Assembly (NCBI RefSeq): GCF_027922305.1
Contig: NZ_BSFK01000007.1
Coordinates: 186,001 to 250,000, forward strand
Direction: 5' to 3'
Length of the DNA: 64,000 nucleotides
From: Methylopila jiangsuensis
Lineage (GTDB): Bacteria > Pseudomonadota > Alphaproteobacteria > Rhizobiales > Methylopilaceae
Of this stretch, positions 35,287 through 44,914 are shown one piece after another. Numbering within the stretch: position 1 is the stretch's first letter; the number at the start of each line of letters is the position of its first letter. A model generated the notes under the pieces. That model did no database searches and was not told the DNA's origin. It was given only the letters and a program-made list of their open reading frames with translations. A program made the translations under genes and the position numbers.

Positions 35287-36230
35287 AACCCAGTGGCGAC
35301 CCTCCGTTATTCGGCGGTCTGATGACCGCACTTGTCACCCCGTACAGGGGTGAGGCTATCGATTTCGACGCCTTGGCGGAGCTGGCCAACTGGCAGATCG
35401 ACCAGGGCGTACAGGGTCTTGTCGCCTGCGGCACTACGGGCGAGGCGCCGACCCTGTCTCATCCGGAATGGGCGGCGGTGATCCGCTTGTGCGTCGAGGT
35501 CTCCAATGGCCGTGTGCCGGTGATCGCCGGCTCGGGCACCAACGACACCCGGCGTACCGTCGAATTGACCTGCGAGGCGGCTCGCCTTGGCGCGGACGGA
35601 GCTTTGGTCGTCACGCCTTACTATAGTCGGCCGAGCCAGGAGGGCCTGTTCCGGCATTTCGAGAGCGTCGCGCAAGCTGCCGAGCTGCCGATCATCATCT
35701 ATAATGTGCCTTCCCGGACGGCCGTCGATATCAAGATCGAAACGCTCGACCGCCTTGCGCACCTGCCCGGTCTTGTCGGCGTCAAGGACGCAAGCGGAGA
35801 TCCGACGCGGGTAAGCACGATGGCCGTCCGCTTCGGCGATCGTTTCACGCAGCTTTCCGGCCATGACCGATCCATGCTGGCTTTCATGGCGACCGGCGGC
35901 GACGGCGCCATTTCGGTCGTGTCGAACGTCGCCCCGATGCTGACAGCGGCGATGATCGGCGCGGTGCGGAAGAGTGCCTATCTGGAAGCTCGGCGCATCA
36001 ACGCCCATCTTTTCCCGCTGATCGAGGCGCTGGAGCTTGAAAGCAATCCATGCCCGATCAAGCTCGCGTTGCATTGCGCGCGCGGATACTCGCCCGCCGT
36101 CCGCCTTCCGCTGGTCGAGGTTTCCGATGGCACCGCAGCAAGAATACGCGCGACCGTGGCGGAGATCGACTCCTTGGAGATCGATACGTCTCTGGTCGCC
36201 GAGAGGTCTCTCGTCCCCCTCTCGGCCTGA
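35283..36230 (+). CDS. dapA: 4-hydroxy-tetrahydrodipicolinate synthase homologue (DapA family)
   Basis: A 315-aa TIM-barrel aldolase with GTTGE (50-54), YNVPSRT (Tyr140) and the Schiff-base Lys168 in GVKDASGD, the residues expected of DHDPS. Arg145 corresponds to the substrate-binding Arg. It condenses pyruvate with aspartate semialdehyde in lysine/peptidoglycan synthesis if a true DapA. Other members of the family act on related 2-keto acids. This is likely an extra copy, as it rides on the mobile element after four overlapping small genes. ATG 35283 is set by the ATGA overlap. Confidence 0.85.
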   Translation: MKPSGDPPLFGGLMTALVTPYRGEAIDFDALAELANWQIDQGVQGLVACGTTGEAPTLSHPEWAAVIRLCVEVSNGRVPVIAGSGTNDTRRTVELTCEAARLGADGALVVTPYYSRPSQEGLFRHFESVAQAAELPIIIYNVPSRTAVDIKIETLDRLAHLPGLVGVKDASGDPTRVSTMAVRFGDRFTQLSGHDRSMLAFMATGGDGAISVVSNVAPMLTAAMIGAVRKSAYLEARRINAHLFPLIEALELESNPCPIKLALHCARGYSPAVRLPLVEVSDGTAARIRATVAEIDSLEIDTSLVAERSLVPLSA

Positions 36231-36265
36231 CCGGGTCTCCTTATAAGAACAGCATGATGCTGCTG

Positions 36266-36317
36266 TGTTCTCCAATGAAAATACTATGAAATCCGGCTGT
36301 CCGTGAAATGGAGAACA
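36266..36317. repeat. 9-bp inverted repeat after dapA
   Basis: TGTTCTCCA (36266-36274) and TGGAGAACA (36309-36317) are perfect inverted copies with 34 bases between. The spacer contains the 13-mer ATGAAAATACTAT (36275-36287) also found before the barrel-protein gene. It could be a weak terminator for dapA or an operator for the small gene at 36412. Confidence 0.4.
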
Positions 36318-36411
36318 AATCCCGACATCTTTAAATTCAACGTATCGGCAAAAGGCATCATTTGACTCGACGCGTGGAATGGCCTGCCGATACCGAGAAA
36401 GGATGTCTGCG

Positions 36412-36606
36412 ATGTACCCTCGTGGTTACTATTTCTATGCGATGCAACAACAGAACAAGGCCAACCCTGGGCGGACGGATGGCGAAGCCAAGGTTGCCGT
36501 GCGCTCGGATGAGCCGATGGCCGACGTTGGAATGTTCCTGCGGCTCGGAGTCGTGATGGCCCTCGTGATTGCGGCTGTCGCCACAGTCACCGCGTTGGCC
36601 GGCTAG
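36412..36606 (+). CDS. Small membrane protein (64 aa)
   Basis: Start taken at ATG 36412, eight bases after an AGGA. An in-frame ATG at 36403 is closer to that site. It has a Tyr-rich N-terminus (MYPRGYYFYAMQQQ), a polar middle and one C-terminal helix (MFLRLGVVMALVIAAVATVTALAG, read in parts). Likely a single-pass inner-membrane protein. No family recognised. It is separated from the next small gene by 54 bases. Confidence 0.5.
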   Translation: MYPRGYYFYAMQQQNKANPGRTDGEAKVAVRSDEPMADVGMFLRLGVVMALVIAAVATVTALAG

Positions 36607-36660
36607 CGCGCCAACGACGTCCACAGCTCACTCTTCAACGAACAATCAGGATCATCTTCC

Positions 36661-36909
36661 ATGGCAAGCGCCATTCAGCCGAAAGAGCCTCCCCAACCTC
36701 TGAACCATTTTTTCGTCGGCCAGGACAACCGAGGATGCTGGACCGTCCGCGATGAGCGTAACCTCGTCGGCGGCTGCTTTGTCAGCAAGGATGCGGCGAT
36801 TCACTTCGCCCGTCAGGAAACCAATAACGCGCCAGGGGCTGTGATCTGCATGGCCGAAAGCCAGCGCCTGAGCCTTGACCCGCTGTTTGGACGCCGGGCC
36901 GCCGCCTAG
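36661..36909 (+). CDS. Hypothetical small protein (82 aa, DUF2188-like)
   Basis: Encodes a soluble 82-aa protein with NHFFVGQDNRGCWTVRDERN and VSKDAAIHFARQETNN. The pattern of a short strand pair followed by a helix resembles small phage/plasmid-borne DUF2188-style domains. The ATG at 36661 lies 54 bases after the preceding gene, and a terminator hairpin follows at 36996. Function unknown. Confidence 0.6.
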   Translation: MASAIQPKEPPQPLNHFFVGQDNRGCWTVRDERNLVGGCFVSKDAAIHFARQETNNAPGAVICMAESQRLSLDPLFGRRAAA

Positions 36910-36995
36910 CCGGTTGCTATCGATGACCCGCTCACGCTCGCTGACGTTACCGTGACGAGTGAGATGGAGAAGTAACTCTTCTCGTTGACATAAGC

Positions 36996-37031
36996 AAAGC
37001 CTGCCGCCTCTACCGAGTCGGCGGGCTTTTT
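36996..37031 (+). terminator. Rho-independent terminator after the small-gene pair
   Basis: The stem AAGCCTGCCG (36997-37006) pairs with CGGCGGGCTT (37019-37028), with one T-G wobble and a 12-base loop, followed by a T run. It separates the genes ending at 36909 from the kdp operon. Confidence 0.8.
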
Positions 37032-37287
37032 GCTTGCCAATGGGCGGTTTGGCAGAAATTCCTATGGAATTTTTATGCGCGCCGCCAAAATAACTATTGG
37101 ATTCCTATTTTTTGAGGCCCCGTCCTCTCTCGAACCTATATGCGGTTCGCGTCCATATTTCCGCCAAATTCCTCCTCCGGCACCCGTGCGTACGCAAGGG
37201 CGCGCTGGAAGAATTATAGCTGTGGCTTGCCAGGTCTTCCGTCTTGGCTGGTCATTCGTATCAACTTCGGCGCCGGAGGCGAAAGCA
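37032..37287 (+). promoter_or_regulatory. kdp upstream region
   Basis: The gap between the terminator and the kdp leader gene is AT-rich around 37066-37115 (GGAATTTTTATG, CTATTTTTTGAG), which suits a promoter and KdpE-type operator. It contains CCGTCC...CTCTCGAA...CCTATATGC (37120-37143), similar to sequence before the gene at 31429. A small hairpin GAACC/GGTTC lies at 37132-37148. No precise promoter is assigned. Confidence 0.4.
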
Positions 37288-37368
37288 ATGGACGTTATTG
37301 TGCTGGCAATAGGTGTTGGATTTTTCGCACTGATGTTTGGATACATCAGAGTTTGCGAAAAGCTCTGA
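37288..37368 (+). CDS. Kdp leader small membrane protein (26 aa)
   Basis: A very short gene, MDVIVLAIGVGF... ending RVCEKL: one membrane helix followed by a short polar tail. A perfect GGAGG (37275-37279) lies eight bases upstream. It precedes kdpF by 16 bases. Similar tiny proteins ending in a CE(R/K)L tail are, as I remember, common just upstream of kdpF in proteobacteria but are usually left unannotated. A regulatory or assembly role is possible but unknown. Confidence 0.65.
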   Translation: MDVIVLAIGVGFFALMFGYIRVCEKL

Positions 37369-37384
37369 CCGGGAGAAATCAATC

Positions 37385-37474
37385 ATGATCTTGGAATACT
37401 TCCTCGGAGCAGCCGTTGCGGTCTTTGTGACTGGCTATCTGCTCTATGCCCTCGCTCGTCCCGAGCGGTTCTGA
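37385..37474 (+). CDS. kdpF: KdpF, small subunit of the potassium-transporting ATPase
   Basis: A 29-aa single-helix peptide ending YLLYALARPERF, the well-known KdpF C-terminus (ALLRPERF-like). KdpF sits in the membrane and stabilises the KdpABC complex. It lies 16 bases after the 26-aa leader gene and 30 bases before kdpA, the standard gene order. Too short for most gene finders. GGGAGAAATCAATC precedes the ATG. Confidence 0.92.
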   Translation: MILEYFLGAAVAVFVTGYLLYALARPERF

Positions 37475-37504
37475 TCAAGACAGTAGCTCGGAAAGAAACC
37501 ACCG

Positions 37505-39208
37505 ATGACAATAAATGGATGGATACAGATCCTGGTCTTCGCCGGGATCATCATCGCGCTGGTGAAGCCGCTCGGCGGCTATCTCACCCGCGTCCTGAAC
37601 GGCGAGCGTACACTCCTTTCGGTCATTTTTGGACCGCTCGAACGGGGACTGTACCGCGTCGCTGGAACGAATGAGAAAGAGGAGCAGCATTGGACGACCT
37701 ATGCGCTGGCCATGCTGCTCTTCAACCTCGCCGGCTTCACGGTTCTCTACGTCGTTCAACGTCTCCAGGGAGGGTTGCCGTTCAACCCTCAGGGTCTGGG
37801 GGCGGTTGAGCCGACCAGCGCTTTCAATACCGCTGTCAGCTTCATGACCAATACCAACTGGCAGGGCTATGGCGGCGAGACCACCATGAGCTACCTGACC
37901 CAGATGGCCGGTCTTACCGTGCAGAACTTCGTGTCGGCAGCGACAGGCATCGCGATTGCGGTCGCATTGATCCGCGGCTTCTCTCGGGCATCTGGCAAAA
38001 CGGTCGGCAATTTTTGGGTCGATCTCACCCGCATCACGCTCTACGTCCTATTGCCGATCTGCTTTGTCGGCAGCCTGGTGCTTGTATGGCAGGGCGTCCC
38101 GCAGAACCTCAACCCATACACTATCGCAACGACCGTCGAAGGCGCGCAGCAAACCATTGCTCAGGGTCCGGTCGCATCTCAGATGATGATCAAGCATCTG
38201 GGAACCAACGGTGGCGGCTTCTTCAACGTCAACGCCGCGCACCCGTTCGAGAATCCTAATGCCTTCACCAACCTCATCCACATGGTCTCGATCTTTGCCA
38301 TTGGCGCGGCTCTGACCAACGTGTTTGGACGCATGGTCGGCAGCGAGAAGAAGGGCTGGGCCATCTTCACCGCCATGGGCGTTCTGTTCCTCGCCGGTGT
38401 CGCAATCACCTATTGGGCCGAGGCCGCGGGCAATCCGCTTCTCCATTCGCTTGGCCTTGAGGGCGGCAACATGGAAGGAAAGGAAACCCGTTTCGGCATC
38501 CTCACGTCGGCACTCTTTGCAGTCGTTACGACCGCTGCATCGTGCGGCGCGGTCATATCGATGCACGACAGCTTCATGCCGCTGGGCGGGATGATCCCGA
38601 TCATCAACATGATGCTCGGCGAGATCATCATTGGCGGTGTCGGCGCAGGCTTCTACGGCATCATCCTGTTCGTCGTCGTCGCGATCTTCGTGGCAGGGCT
38701 CATGGTCGGGCGGACACCCGAGTATCTCGGCAAGAAGATTGAGGCGAAGGAAGTGAAGATGGCCATGCTGGCCGTCTTGTGCCTGCCTCTTTCGATACTT
38801 GGCTTCACCGCGATAGCCGTAGTGCTCGACACGGGCGTGGCTTCGATGGCGAACGCAGGTCCGCACGGGTTCTCCGAAGTTCTCTATGCCTACACATCCG
38901 GCACGGCGAACAATGGTTCGGCCTTTGCAGGTCTTTCCGCCAACACGCCCTGGTACAACATCACGATTGGCCTGGCGATGTTGATGGGACGCTTCATGGT
39001 GATCGTTCCGGCGCTGGCTATCGCTGGCTCCTTGGCCGCCAAGAAAACGGTTCCTGAATCCAGCGGCACCCTGCCTACGACCGGGCCTCTGTTTGTCGGT
39101 CTTCTGGTGGGCGTGATCCTGATCGTCGGCGGCCTGACGTTCTTCCCTGCCTTGGCGTTGGGTCCGATCGTCGAGCACTTCGCCATGTTGGCGGGCCAGA
39201 CTTTCTGA
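37505..39208 (+). CDS. kdpA: KdpA, K+-translocating subunit
   Basis: A 567-aa polytopic membrane protein related to SKT-type channels, with about ten helices. Selectivity-filter regions include [14 protein letters not shown] and [17 protein letters not shown], and [14 protein letters not shown] near residues 470-483. KdpA binds and conducts K+ for uptake powered by KdpB. Length matches the family (about 560-570). Followed by a small extra gene and then kdpB. Confidence 0.97.
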   Translation: MTINGWIQILVFAGIIIALVKPLGGYLTRVLNGERTLLSVIFGPLERGLYRVAGTNEKEEQHWTTYALAMLLFNLAGFTVLYVVQRLQGGLPFNPQGLGAVEPTSAFNTAVSFMTNTNWQGYGGETTMSYLTQMAGLTVQNFVSAATGIAIAVALIRGFSRASGKTVGNFWVDLTRITLYVLLPICFVGSLVLVWQGVPQNLNPYTIATTVEGAQQTIAQGPVASQMMIKHLGTNGGGFFNVNAAHPFENPNAFTNLIHMVSIFAIGAALTNVFGRMVGSEKKGWAIFTAMGVLFLAGVAITYWAEAAGNPLLHSLGLEGGNMEGKETRFGILTSALFAVVTTAASCGAVISMHDSFMPLGGMIPIINMMLGEIIIGGVGAGFYGIILFVVVAIFVAGLMVGRTPEYLGKKIEAKEVKMAMLAVLCLPLSILGFTAIAVVLDTGVASMANAGPHGFSEVLYAYTSGTANNGSAFAGLSANTPWYNITIGLAMLMGRFMVIVPALAIAGSLAAKKTVPESSGTLPTTGPLFVGLLVGVILIVGGLTFFPALALGPIVEHFAMLAGQTF

Positions 39209-39216
39209 GAGCCGCG

Positions 39217-39393
39217 ATGACGGCCAAATGGCTGAGATCGATCCGATTTGTCGTGAACCCTCGCTCCTGGTTTGAGGAGCGAGGGGCGGCCAGACCGCCC
39301 AGGGCATCGACGATCATTCTCGGCATGACACTGGCTTTGGGGGGCGTGGTGCTCCTCGCCAAACTTATCACTGAATTGCTCGCGGCGGCGTGA
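39217..39393 (+). CDS. Small membrane protein between kdpA and kdpB (58 aa)
   Basis: ATG 39217 starts eight bases after the kdpA stop. The 58-aa product has a basic N-terminal half (KWLRSIRFVVNPRSWFEERG) and one membrane helix (TIILGMTLALGGVVLLAKLI). Standard kdp operons have kdpA and kdpB almost adjacent, so this is an insertion of a coding unit. No family recognised; it might be an accessory Kdp subunit. A 42-base gap follows to kdpB. Confidence 0.6.
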   Translation: MTAKWLRSIRFVVNPRSWFEERGAARPPRASTIILGMTLALGGVVLLAKLITELLAAA

Positions 39394-39435
39394 CCGAGTG
39401 GTTGGCCCCCAAGAACAAACTCGCTGGAGTTTCTT

Positions 39436-41505
39436 ATGAACCAGTCCAAATCCGCGAGCATGCTGGACGCTCGCATACTCGTTCCGGCCATAGGAGATGC
39501 GTTTCGGAAACTGAATCCGAAAAGCCTCGCTAAAAACCCGGTCATGTTCGTCGTCGCCGTCGTGTCGGTCCTGACGACGGTGCTCCTGCTCAAGGACATT
39601 GCTACAGGAGCCGAAAGCGTTGGCTTCTCTCTGCAGATCGTGCTGTGGCTTTGGTTCACCGTGCTGTTCGCCAATTTCGCAGAGGCCGTGGCCGAAGGGC
39701 GCGGCAAGGCGCAGGCTGAATCGCTTCGGCGAACCCGCACGGAGACCCAGGCCAAGCTGCTCTCGAACGGCGGCTCCGACTACAAAATGGTGCCGGGCGC
39801 CACGCTGAAGGTCGGTGACGTCGTTCTCGTCGAGCCGGGCGACATCATCCCCTCTGATGGCGAAGTCATCGAGGGTGTGGCCTCGGTGAACGAAGCGGCG
39901 ATTACGGGCGAGTCAGCTCCGGTCATCCGCGAGTCTGGCGGGGATCGCTCTGCCGTCACAGGTGGCACCCAGGTCCTTTCCGACTGGATCAAGGTCCGGA
40001 TCACGGCTGCGGCCGGCTCGACCTTCATCGATAAGATGATTGCTCTGGTCGAAGGCGCCGAACGCCAGAAAACGCCGAACGAGATCGCGCTCAACATCCT
40101 GCTTGCGGGAATGACGTTGATCTTCGTCCTGGCCGTGGTGACCATTCCGAGCTTCGCGACCTATGCGGGCGGGTATGTTCCCATCATCGTTCTGGTCGCC
40201 CTGTTCGTCACGCTGATTCCGACCACCATTGGCGCGCTGCTGTCGGCCATCGGCATTGCCGGTATGGACCGGCTGGTCCGCTTCAATGTTCTGGCCATGT
40301 CCGGCCGCGCCGTTGAGGCCGCCGGCGACGTCGACACGCTGCTGCTCGACAAGACCGGCACGATCACGCTCGGCAACCGTCAGGCGAGCGAGTTCCGGCC
40401 GATCCGGGGCGTCACCGAAAAGGAACTCGCCGATGCAGCGCAGCTTGCTTCGCTTGCCGACGAGACCCCCGAAGGCCGCTCGATCGTCGTGCTCGCTAAG
40501 GAAAAATACGGCATCCGCGCACGCGACATGGCGAGCCTCAACGCGACGTTCGTGCCGTTCACGGCGCAGACCCGCATGAGCGGCGTCGACCTGGAGAGCT
40601 CTTCCGTCCGTAAAGGCGCGGTCGATGCGGTCTTGAAGCATGTCGAGCTTGCCACGGTTGCGACAGGCAGCCCCCGTGCTTCTGCTGAAAGCGTCCGTGA
40701 GCTCCAGGCTATCGCCGACGAGATCGCCAAGGCAGGCGGCACGCCGCTCGCCGTGGTGAAGGATGGCCGCTTGCTCGGCGTCATCTATCTCAAGGACATC
40801 GTCAAGGGCGGCATCAAGGAACGTTTCGCCGAGCTGCGCCGCATGGGCATTCGCACGGTGATGATCACCGGCGACAACCCGATGACCGCGGCGGCTATCG
40901 CTGCCGAAGCCGGTGTCGACGACTTCCTGGCGCAGGCGACGCCGGAGAACAAGCTGGCCCTGATCCGTGAGGAACAGGCCAAGGGCAAGCTGGTCGCCAT
41001 GTGCGGCGACGGCACCAATGACGCCCCGGCGCTCGCCCAGGCGGATGTCGGCGTCGCCATGAACACCGGCACGGTCGCAGCCCGCGAGGCCGGCAACATG
41101 GTGGATCTCGACAGCGATCCGACCAAGCTGATCGAAATCGTGGAAATCGGTAAGCAGTTGCTGATGACGCGCGGCGCGCTGACGACGTTCTCGATCGCCA
41201 ACGATATCGCGAAGTATTTCGCGATCATCCCGGCGATGTTCCTGGCGTTCTATCCGCAGCTTGGTGCGCTCAACATCATGGGCCTTGCTTCACCGCAGAG
41301 CGCTATCCTGTCGGCGATCATCTTCAATGCCCTCATCATCGTGGCGCTGATCCCGCTGTCGCTGAAAGGCGTGAAGTATCGCGCGATCGGAGCCGGTTCG
41401 CTGCTGTCCCGGAATCTCCTGATTTACGGGCTGGGCGGCATTCTCGTGCCCTTCGCCGGTATCAAGCTCATCGACATGGCCATCACAGCCGCTGGCCTCG
41501 TTTAG
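39436..41505 (+). CDS. kdpB: KdpB, P-type ATPase subunit
   Basis: A 689-aa P-type ATPase with the phosphorylation motif DKTGT (305-309), actuator motif TGES (158-161), and [10 protein letters not shown] at the hinge. KdpB hydrolyses ATP to drive K+ through KdpA. The TGES Ser is the residue whose phosphorylation inhibits the E. coli enzyme. Full length, no disruption. The upstream GAGTTTCTT is a weak ribosome site, but the Met is well placed for the family. Confidence 0.98.
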   Translation: MNQSKSASMLDARILVPAIGDAFRKLNPKSLAKNPVMFVVAVVSVLTTVLLLKDIATGAESVGFSLQIVLWLWFTVLFANFAEAVAEGRGKAQAESLRRTRTETQAKLLSNGGSDYKMVPGATLKVGDVVLVEPGDIIPSDGEVIEGVASVNEAAITGESAPVIRESGGDRSAVTGGTQVLSDWIKVRITAAAGSTFIDKMIALVEGAERQKTPNEIALNILLAGMTLIFVLAVVTIPSFATYAGGYVPIIVLVALFVTLIPTTIGALLSAIGIAGMDRLVRFNVLAMSGRAVEAAGDVDTLLLDKTGTITLGNRQASEFRPIRGVTEKELADAAQLASLADETPEGRSIVVLAKEKYGIRARDMASLNATFVPFTAQTRMSGVDLESSSVRKGAVDAVLKHVELATVATGSPRASAESVRELQAIADEIAKAGGTPLAVVKDGRLLGVIYLKDIVKGGIKERFAELRRMGIRTVMITGDNPMTAAAIAAEAGVDDFLAQATPENKLALIREEQAKGKLVAMCGDGTNDAPALAQADVGVAMNTGTVAAREAGNMVDLDSDPTKLIEIVEIGKQLLMTRGALTTFSIANDIAKYFAIIPAMFLAFYPQLGALNIMGLASPQSAILSAIIFNALIIVALIPLSLKGVKYRAIGAGSLLSRNLLIYGLGGILVPFAGIKLIDMAITAAGLV

Positions 41506-41577
41506 TCGAAAGCGGTCACCAGAGACACAATCCGCGAAGCGATATCCATCAGCAGCGGACCATTCAGGACAGAAACG

Positions 41578-42150
41578 ATGCTCAAGCAAATCAGACCCGC
41601 GATTTTCTTTATTGTCGCACTAACCGTCATCACCGGTCTCATCTACCCCCTTAGCGTGACCGGTATCGCGCAGGCCATTTTTCCCCAACAGGCCAATGGG
41701 AGCCTCATTGAACGTGAAGGCGTGGTCATAGGCTCCGAACTCATCGGCCAGAACTTTGCCGGCGAGCGCTACTTCCACCCGCGTCCTTCGGCTGCCGGTT
41801 CAGATGGCTACGATGCCGGCGCTTCCAGCGGCTCCAATCTTGGCCCCACCAGCCAGGCGCTTCGTGATCGCGTCGCAGCCGATACTGAGGCTCAGCGGGC
41901 CGCGAACGGTGGCGCAGCGGTCCCCATGAACCTTGTTACGGCCTCTGGCAGCGGCCTCGATCCCCATATTACGCCTGAGGCCGCCTACTTCCAGGTGGGC
42001 CGTGTCGCCAGAGCGCGCGGCATCGATGAGGCCACGGTGCGCGTACTGGTCGATCAGCACGTCGAGCAGCGCATACTCGGCTTCCTGGGAGAACCCGTGG
42101 TCAACGTTCTCAAGCTGAACCTGGCGCTCGACAGCGCCAATAGAGGCTGA
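41578..42150 (+). CDS. kdpC: KdpC, accessory subunit of the K+ ATPase
   Basis: A 190-aa protein with one N-terminal membrane helix ([22 protein letters not shown], read in parts) and a periplasmic domain carrying [18 protein letters not shown] and [18 protein letters not shown], the classical KdpC motifs. KdpC stabilises the complex and affects ATP affinity. It lies 72 bases after kdpB and is followed by a 13-bp perfect hairpin before kdpD. Confidence 0.96.
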   Translation: MLKQIRPAIFFIVALTVITGLIYPLSVTGIAQAIFPQQANGSLIEREGVVIGSELIGQNFAGERYFHPRPSAAGSDGYDAGASSGSNLGPTSQALRDRVAADTEAQRAANGGAAVPMNLVTASGSGLDPHITPEAAYFQVGRVARARGIDEATVRVLVDQHVEQRILGFLGEPVVNVLKLNLALDSANRG

Positions 42151-42158
42151 ATGAAGTT

Positions 42159-42187
42159 GTCAGGACGGCTATAATAGCCGTCCTGAC
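42159..42187 (+). terminator. Perfect hairpin between kdpC and kdpD
   Basis: GTCAGGACGGCTA (42159-42171) and TAGCCGTCCTGAC (42175-42187) form a 13-bp perfect stem with a TAA loop, starting nine bases after kdpC. No T run follows, so it may act as an attenuator or RNA stabiliser that lowers kdpD-kdpE expression relative to the pump rather than as a full terminator. Confidence 0.65.
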
Positions 42188-42208
42188 CGTTGATCCGGAG
42201 TTCATGAA

Positions 42209-44914
42209 GTGTCTGACGACCCAATACGAGAGCAGAGCCGTCCATCGCCCGATGCATTGCTGGAAAGTGCGCAGCGGGAGACGCGCGGCCACCTCAAGAT
42301 CTTTCTTGGGGCGGCGCCGGGTGTGGGCAAGACGTACGAGATGCTCATGTCGGGCCGGGCCCAGCGCGCAGACGGCGTCGATGTTGTCATCGGGGTGGTC
42401 GAGACCCACGGGCGGGCGGAGACCGAGGCTCTGGTCGAGGGGTTCGAGATCGTTCCGCGCCGCACTGTGCCGTATCGAGGGCATGTGCTCGATGAGATGG
42501 ATATCGACGCAATTCTGGCGCGCAAGCCGGCGCTGGTCCTGGTGGACGAGCTCGCCCATACCAACGCGCCGGGCAGTCGCCATCCGAAGCGCTATCTCGA
42601 TGTCGAGGAACTGCTCGCGAACGGCATAGACGTCTACAGCACCCTCAACATCCAGCACGTCGAAAGCCTCAACGACGTGGTGGCGCAGATCACACGGATT
42701 CGGGTGCGCGAGACCGTTCCGGATTCGATCATTGACCGCGCCGACGATATCGAAATCATCGACATCACGCCGGGCGACCTGATCAAGCGCTTGAACGAGG
42801 GCAAGGTCTATCTGCCCAAGACCGCGAAGCGTGCGACGCAGAACTACTTTTCGCCGAGCAACCTGACCGCGCTGCGCGAACTTGCGCTTAGGCGGACAGC
42901 GCAGCGCGTTGACGATCAACTGGTGACGCACATGCAGGCGCATGCGATCGCCGGGCCGTGGTCGGCCGGCGAACGCGTCCTGGTTTGCATCAACGAACGC
43001 CCTGGAGCGATGGCGCTTGTGCGCTCTGGCCGGCGTCAGGCGGACCGCTTTCGTGCGCCATGGGCCGCGGTTCACGTCGAGACGAGCAAGGACGCCCGAC
43101 TCTCCGAGCAGGATAAGGACAAGATTGCCAGCGCCTTGCGTCTTGCCGAGCAGCTCGGTGCCGAGACTGTTACCCTGCCCGGCGAGAACGTTGCGCAAGA
43201 GATCCTGGCCTACGCATCCACCAACAACTACACACACGTCATCGTCGGCATGCCGACCTCGCCCAGGTGGCGGGAGATCTTCGCGGGCTCCGTTTCGCAT
43301 GATCTGATCCGCGCCAAGACGGATGTGAGCGTTCATGTCATCTCGCCGGGCAACGGCGAGGAAACGCGATCTCCAGCGACAGTCAGCGCGCGGCCCAAAC
43401 GACGAGTCGACTTCGGCGACTATCTGTGGAGTTCGCTCTACGTCGCCATGGCGTTGGGTATTGGAACGGCGCTGTCGCGCTTTCTGGATGTCCGCAACAT
43501 CGCCCTCGTCTTTCTGATGGCCGTGCTGGCCTCGGCGATGGGCGGCGGCCTCTGGCCGGCGCTGTTCGCTTCCGTATTGGGCGCGCTAGTCTTCAACTTC
43601 TTTTTCCTCGAACCGCGCTACACGCTGGATATCGGCGATCCCGAGAGCGTCGTGGCCTTCGCGTTTTTTCTCGGCGTTGCGGTTGTTGCCAGCAATCTGG
43701 CGGGCCGGGTGCAAAGGCAAGCCGTGACGGCGCGCCAGCGGGCCAAAACGACCGAGGGCCTTTATCTCTTCAGCAAGAAGCTCGCCGGCGCCGGGACCTT
43801 GGGCGACGTTCTCTGGGCCACGGTCTATCAGATCGCTTCCATGCTTCAGGTCAGGGTCGTCGCTCTGCTGCCTGAGAACGGCCGTATCGCGGTCCAGGCG
43901 GGTTTCCCGCCCGATGACACGCTCGACGATGCCGATATTGCGGCGGCCCAGTGGGCCTGGGAGCATGACAAGCCTGCAGGGCGTGGGGCGGATACGCTGC
44001 CGGGAGCGAAGCGCCTTTACCTCCCTCTGAAGACCGGCAGAACACGGGTCGGCGTCATCGGTCTGGACAATGACAAGCAAGGGCCGGTTCTGACGCCCGC
44101 AGAACAGCGGCTTTTCGATTCTCTGGCGGATCAGGCTGCTCTGGCGATCGAGCGGATCCAACTTGTCGCCGATGTCGACAATGCGCGTCTGGCCGCCGAG
44201 GCGGACAAGCTGCGCTCCGCGCTTTTGACGTCACTATCGCATGACCTCAAGACGCCTTTGGCGTCGATCCTCGGTTCGGCGGGAGCGCTGAGAGACTATT
44301 CGACGTCCCTGACGGACTCCGGCCGGGTCGAACTGCTAACGACGATTGTCGAAGAGGCCGAACGGCTGAACCGGTTCATCGCGAACCTGCTTGACATGAC
44401 CCGGCTGGAATCCGGCGCTGCGGCGGTGTCGCTGACGCCACTGTTCATCGGTGACAGCGTCGGCAGCGCCCTGCGCCGAGCTGAGAAGATTTTGGCTCTC
44501 CATCGGGTCGACCTTGCCGTGCCGCCCGATCTGCCGATGGTCCGGCTCGATCCGGTCTTGTTTGAGCAAGTGCTGTTCAATCTGCTCGACAATGCCCGCA
44601 AATACGCACCTTCAGGGTCGCGGATCGGGCTTCGGGCGTGGGCCGACGAAAGCCACGTCACATTGCAGGTCGTCGATGAAGGGCCTGGCATTCCGCCCGA
44701 CGATCTCACCAGAATTTTCGACAGTTTCTATCGCGTCCGGAAGAAGGACCACGTCCAGGCTGGAACCGGGCTTGGACTTTCCATCTGCAAGGGATTTGTC
44801 GAGGCGATGGGCGGAACGATTTTCGCGACCAACCGGGCCGACAGACCCGGCGCCATTTTCACGCTGCGGTTTCCGATCGGACCGGAGCCCTCGACTTTGG
44901 AAGGAAGGATATGA
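42209..44914 (+). CDS. kdpD: KdpD, K+-responsive sensor histidine kinase
   Basis: A 901-aa kinase starting at GTG 42209 (GGAG eight bases upstream). Order: KdpD N-terminal domain with Walker A GAAPGVGKT (34-42), a universal-stress-like domain, four membrane helices (about 413-510), GAF-like region, then H-box SHDLKTPLASILGSAGAL (His678) and ATPase motifs NLLDNARKYAPSGS and GTGLGLSICKG. It senses K+ limitation or turgor and phosphorylates KdpE. Stop and kdpE start overlap as ATGA. Confidence 0.97.
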   Translation: MSDDPIREQSRPSPDALLESAQRETRGHLKIFLGAAPGVGKTYEMLMSGRAQRADGVDVVIGVVETHGRAETEALVEGFEIVPRRTVPYRGHVLDEMDIDAILARKPALVLVDELAHTNAPGSRHPKRYLDVEELLANGIDVYSTLNIQHVESLNDVVAQITRIRVRETVPDSIIDRADDIEIIDITPGDLIKRLNEGKVYLPKTAKRATQNYFSPSNLTALRELALRRTAQRVDDQLVTHMQAHAIAGPWSAGERVLVCINERPGAMALVRSGRRQADRFRAPWAAVHVETSKDARLSEQDKDKIASALRLAEQLGAETVTLPGENVAQEILAYASTNNYTHVIVGMPTSPRWREIFAGSVSHDLIRAKTDVSVHVISPGNGEETRSPATVSARPKRRVDFGDYLWSSLYVAMALGIGTALSRFLDVRNIALVFLMAVLASAMGGGLWPALFASVLGALVFNFFFLEPRYTLDIGDPESVVAFAFFLGVAVVASNLAGRVQRQAVTARQRAKTTEGLYLFSKKLAGAGTLGDVLWATVYQIASMLQVRVVALLPENGRIAVQAGFPPDDTLDDADIAAAQWAWEHDKPAGRGADTLPGAKRLYLPLKTGRTRVGVIGLDNDKQGPVLTPAEQRLFDSLADQAALAIERIQLVADVDNARLAAEADKLRSALLTSLSHDLKTPLASILGSAGALRDYSTSLTDSGRVELLTTIVEEAERLNRFIANLLDMTRLESGAAAVSLTPLFIGDSVGSALRRAEKILALHRVDLAVPPDLPMVRLDPVLFEQVLFNLLDNARKYAPSGSRIGLRAWADESHVTLQVVDEGPGIPPDDLTRIFDSFYRVRKKDHVQAGTGLGLSICKGFVEAMGGTIFATNRADRPGAIFTLRFPIGPEPSTLEGRI

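Noticed and set aside
36403-36411. ATG 36403 as start of the 64-aa membrane protein
   Set aside because: AGGA overlaps the codon itself; the ATG at 36412 has correct spacing. Not decisive.
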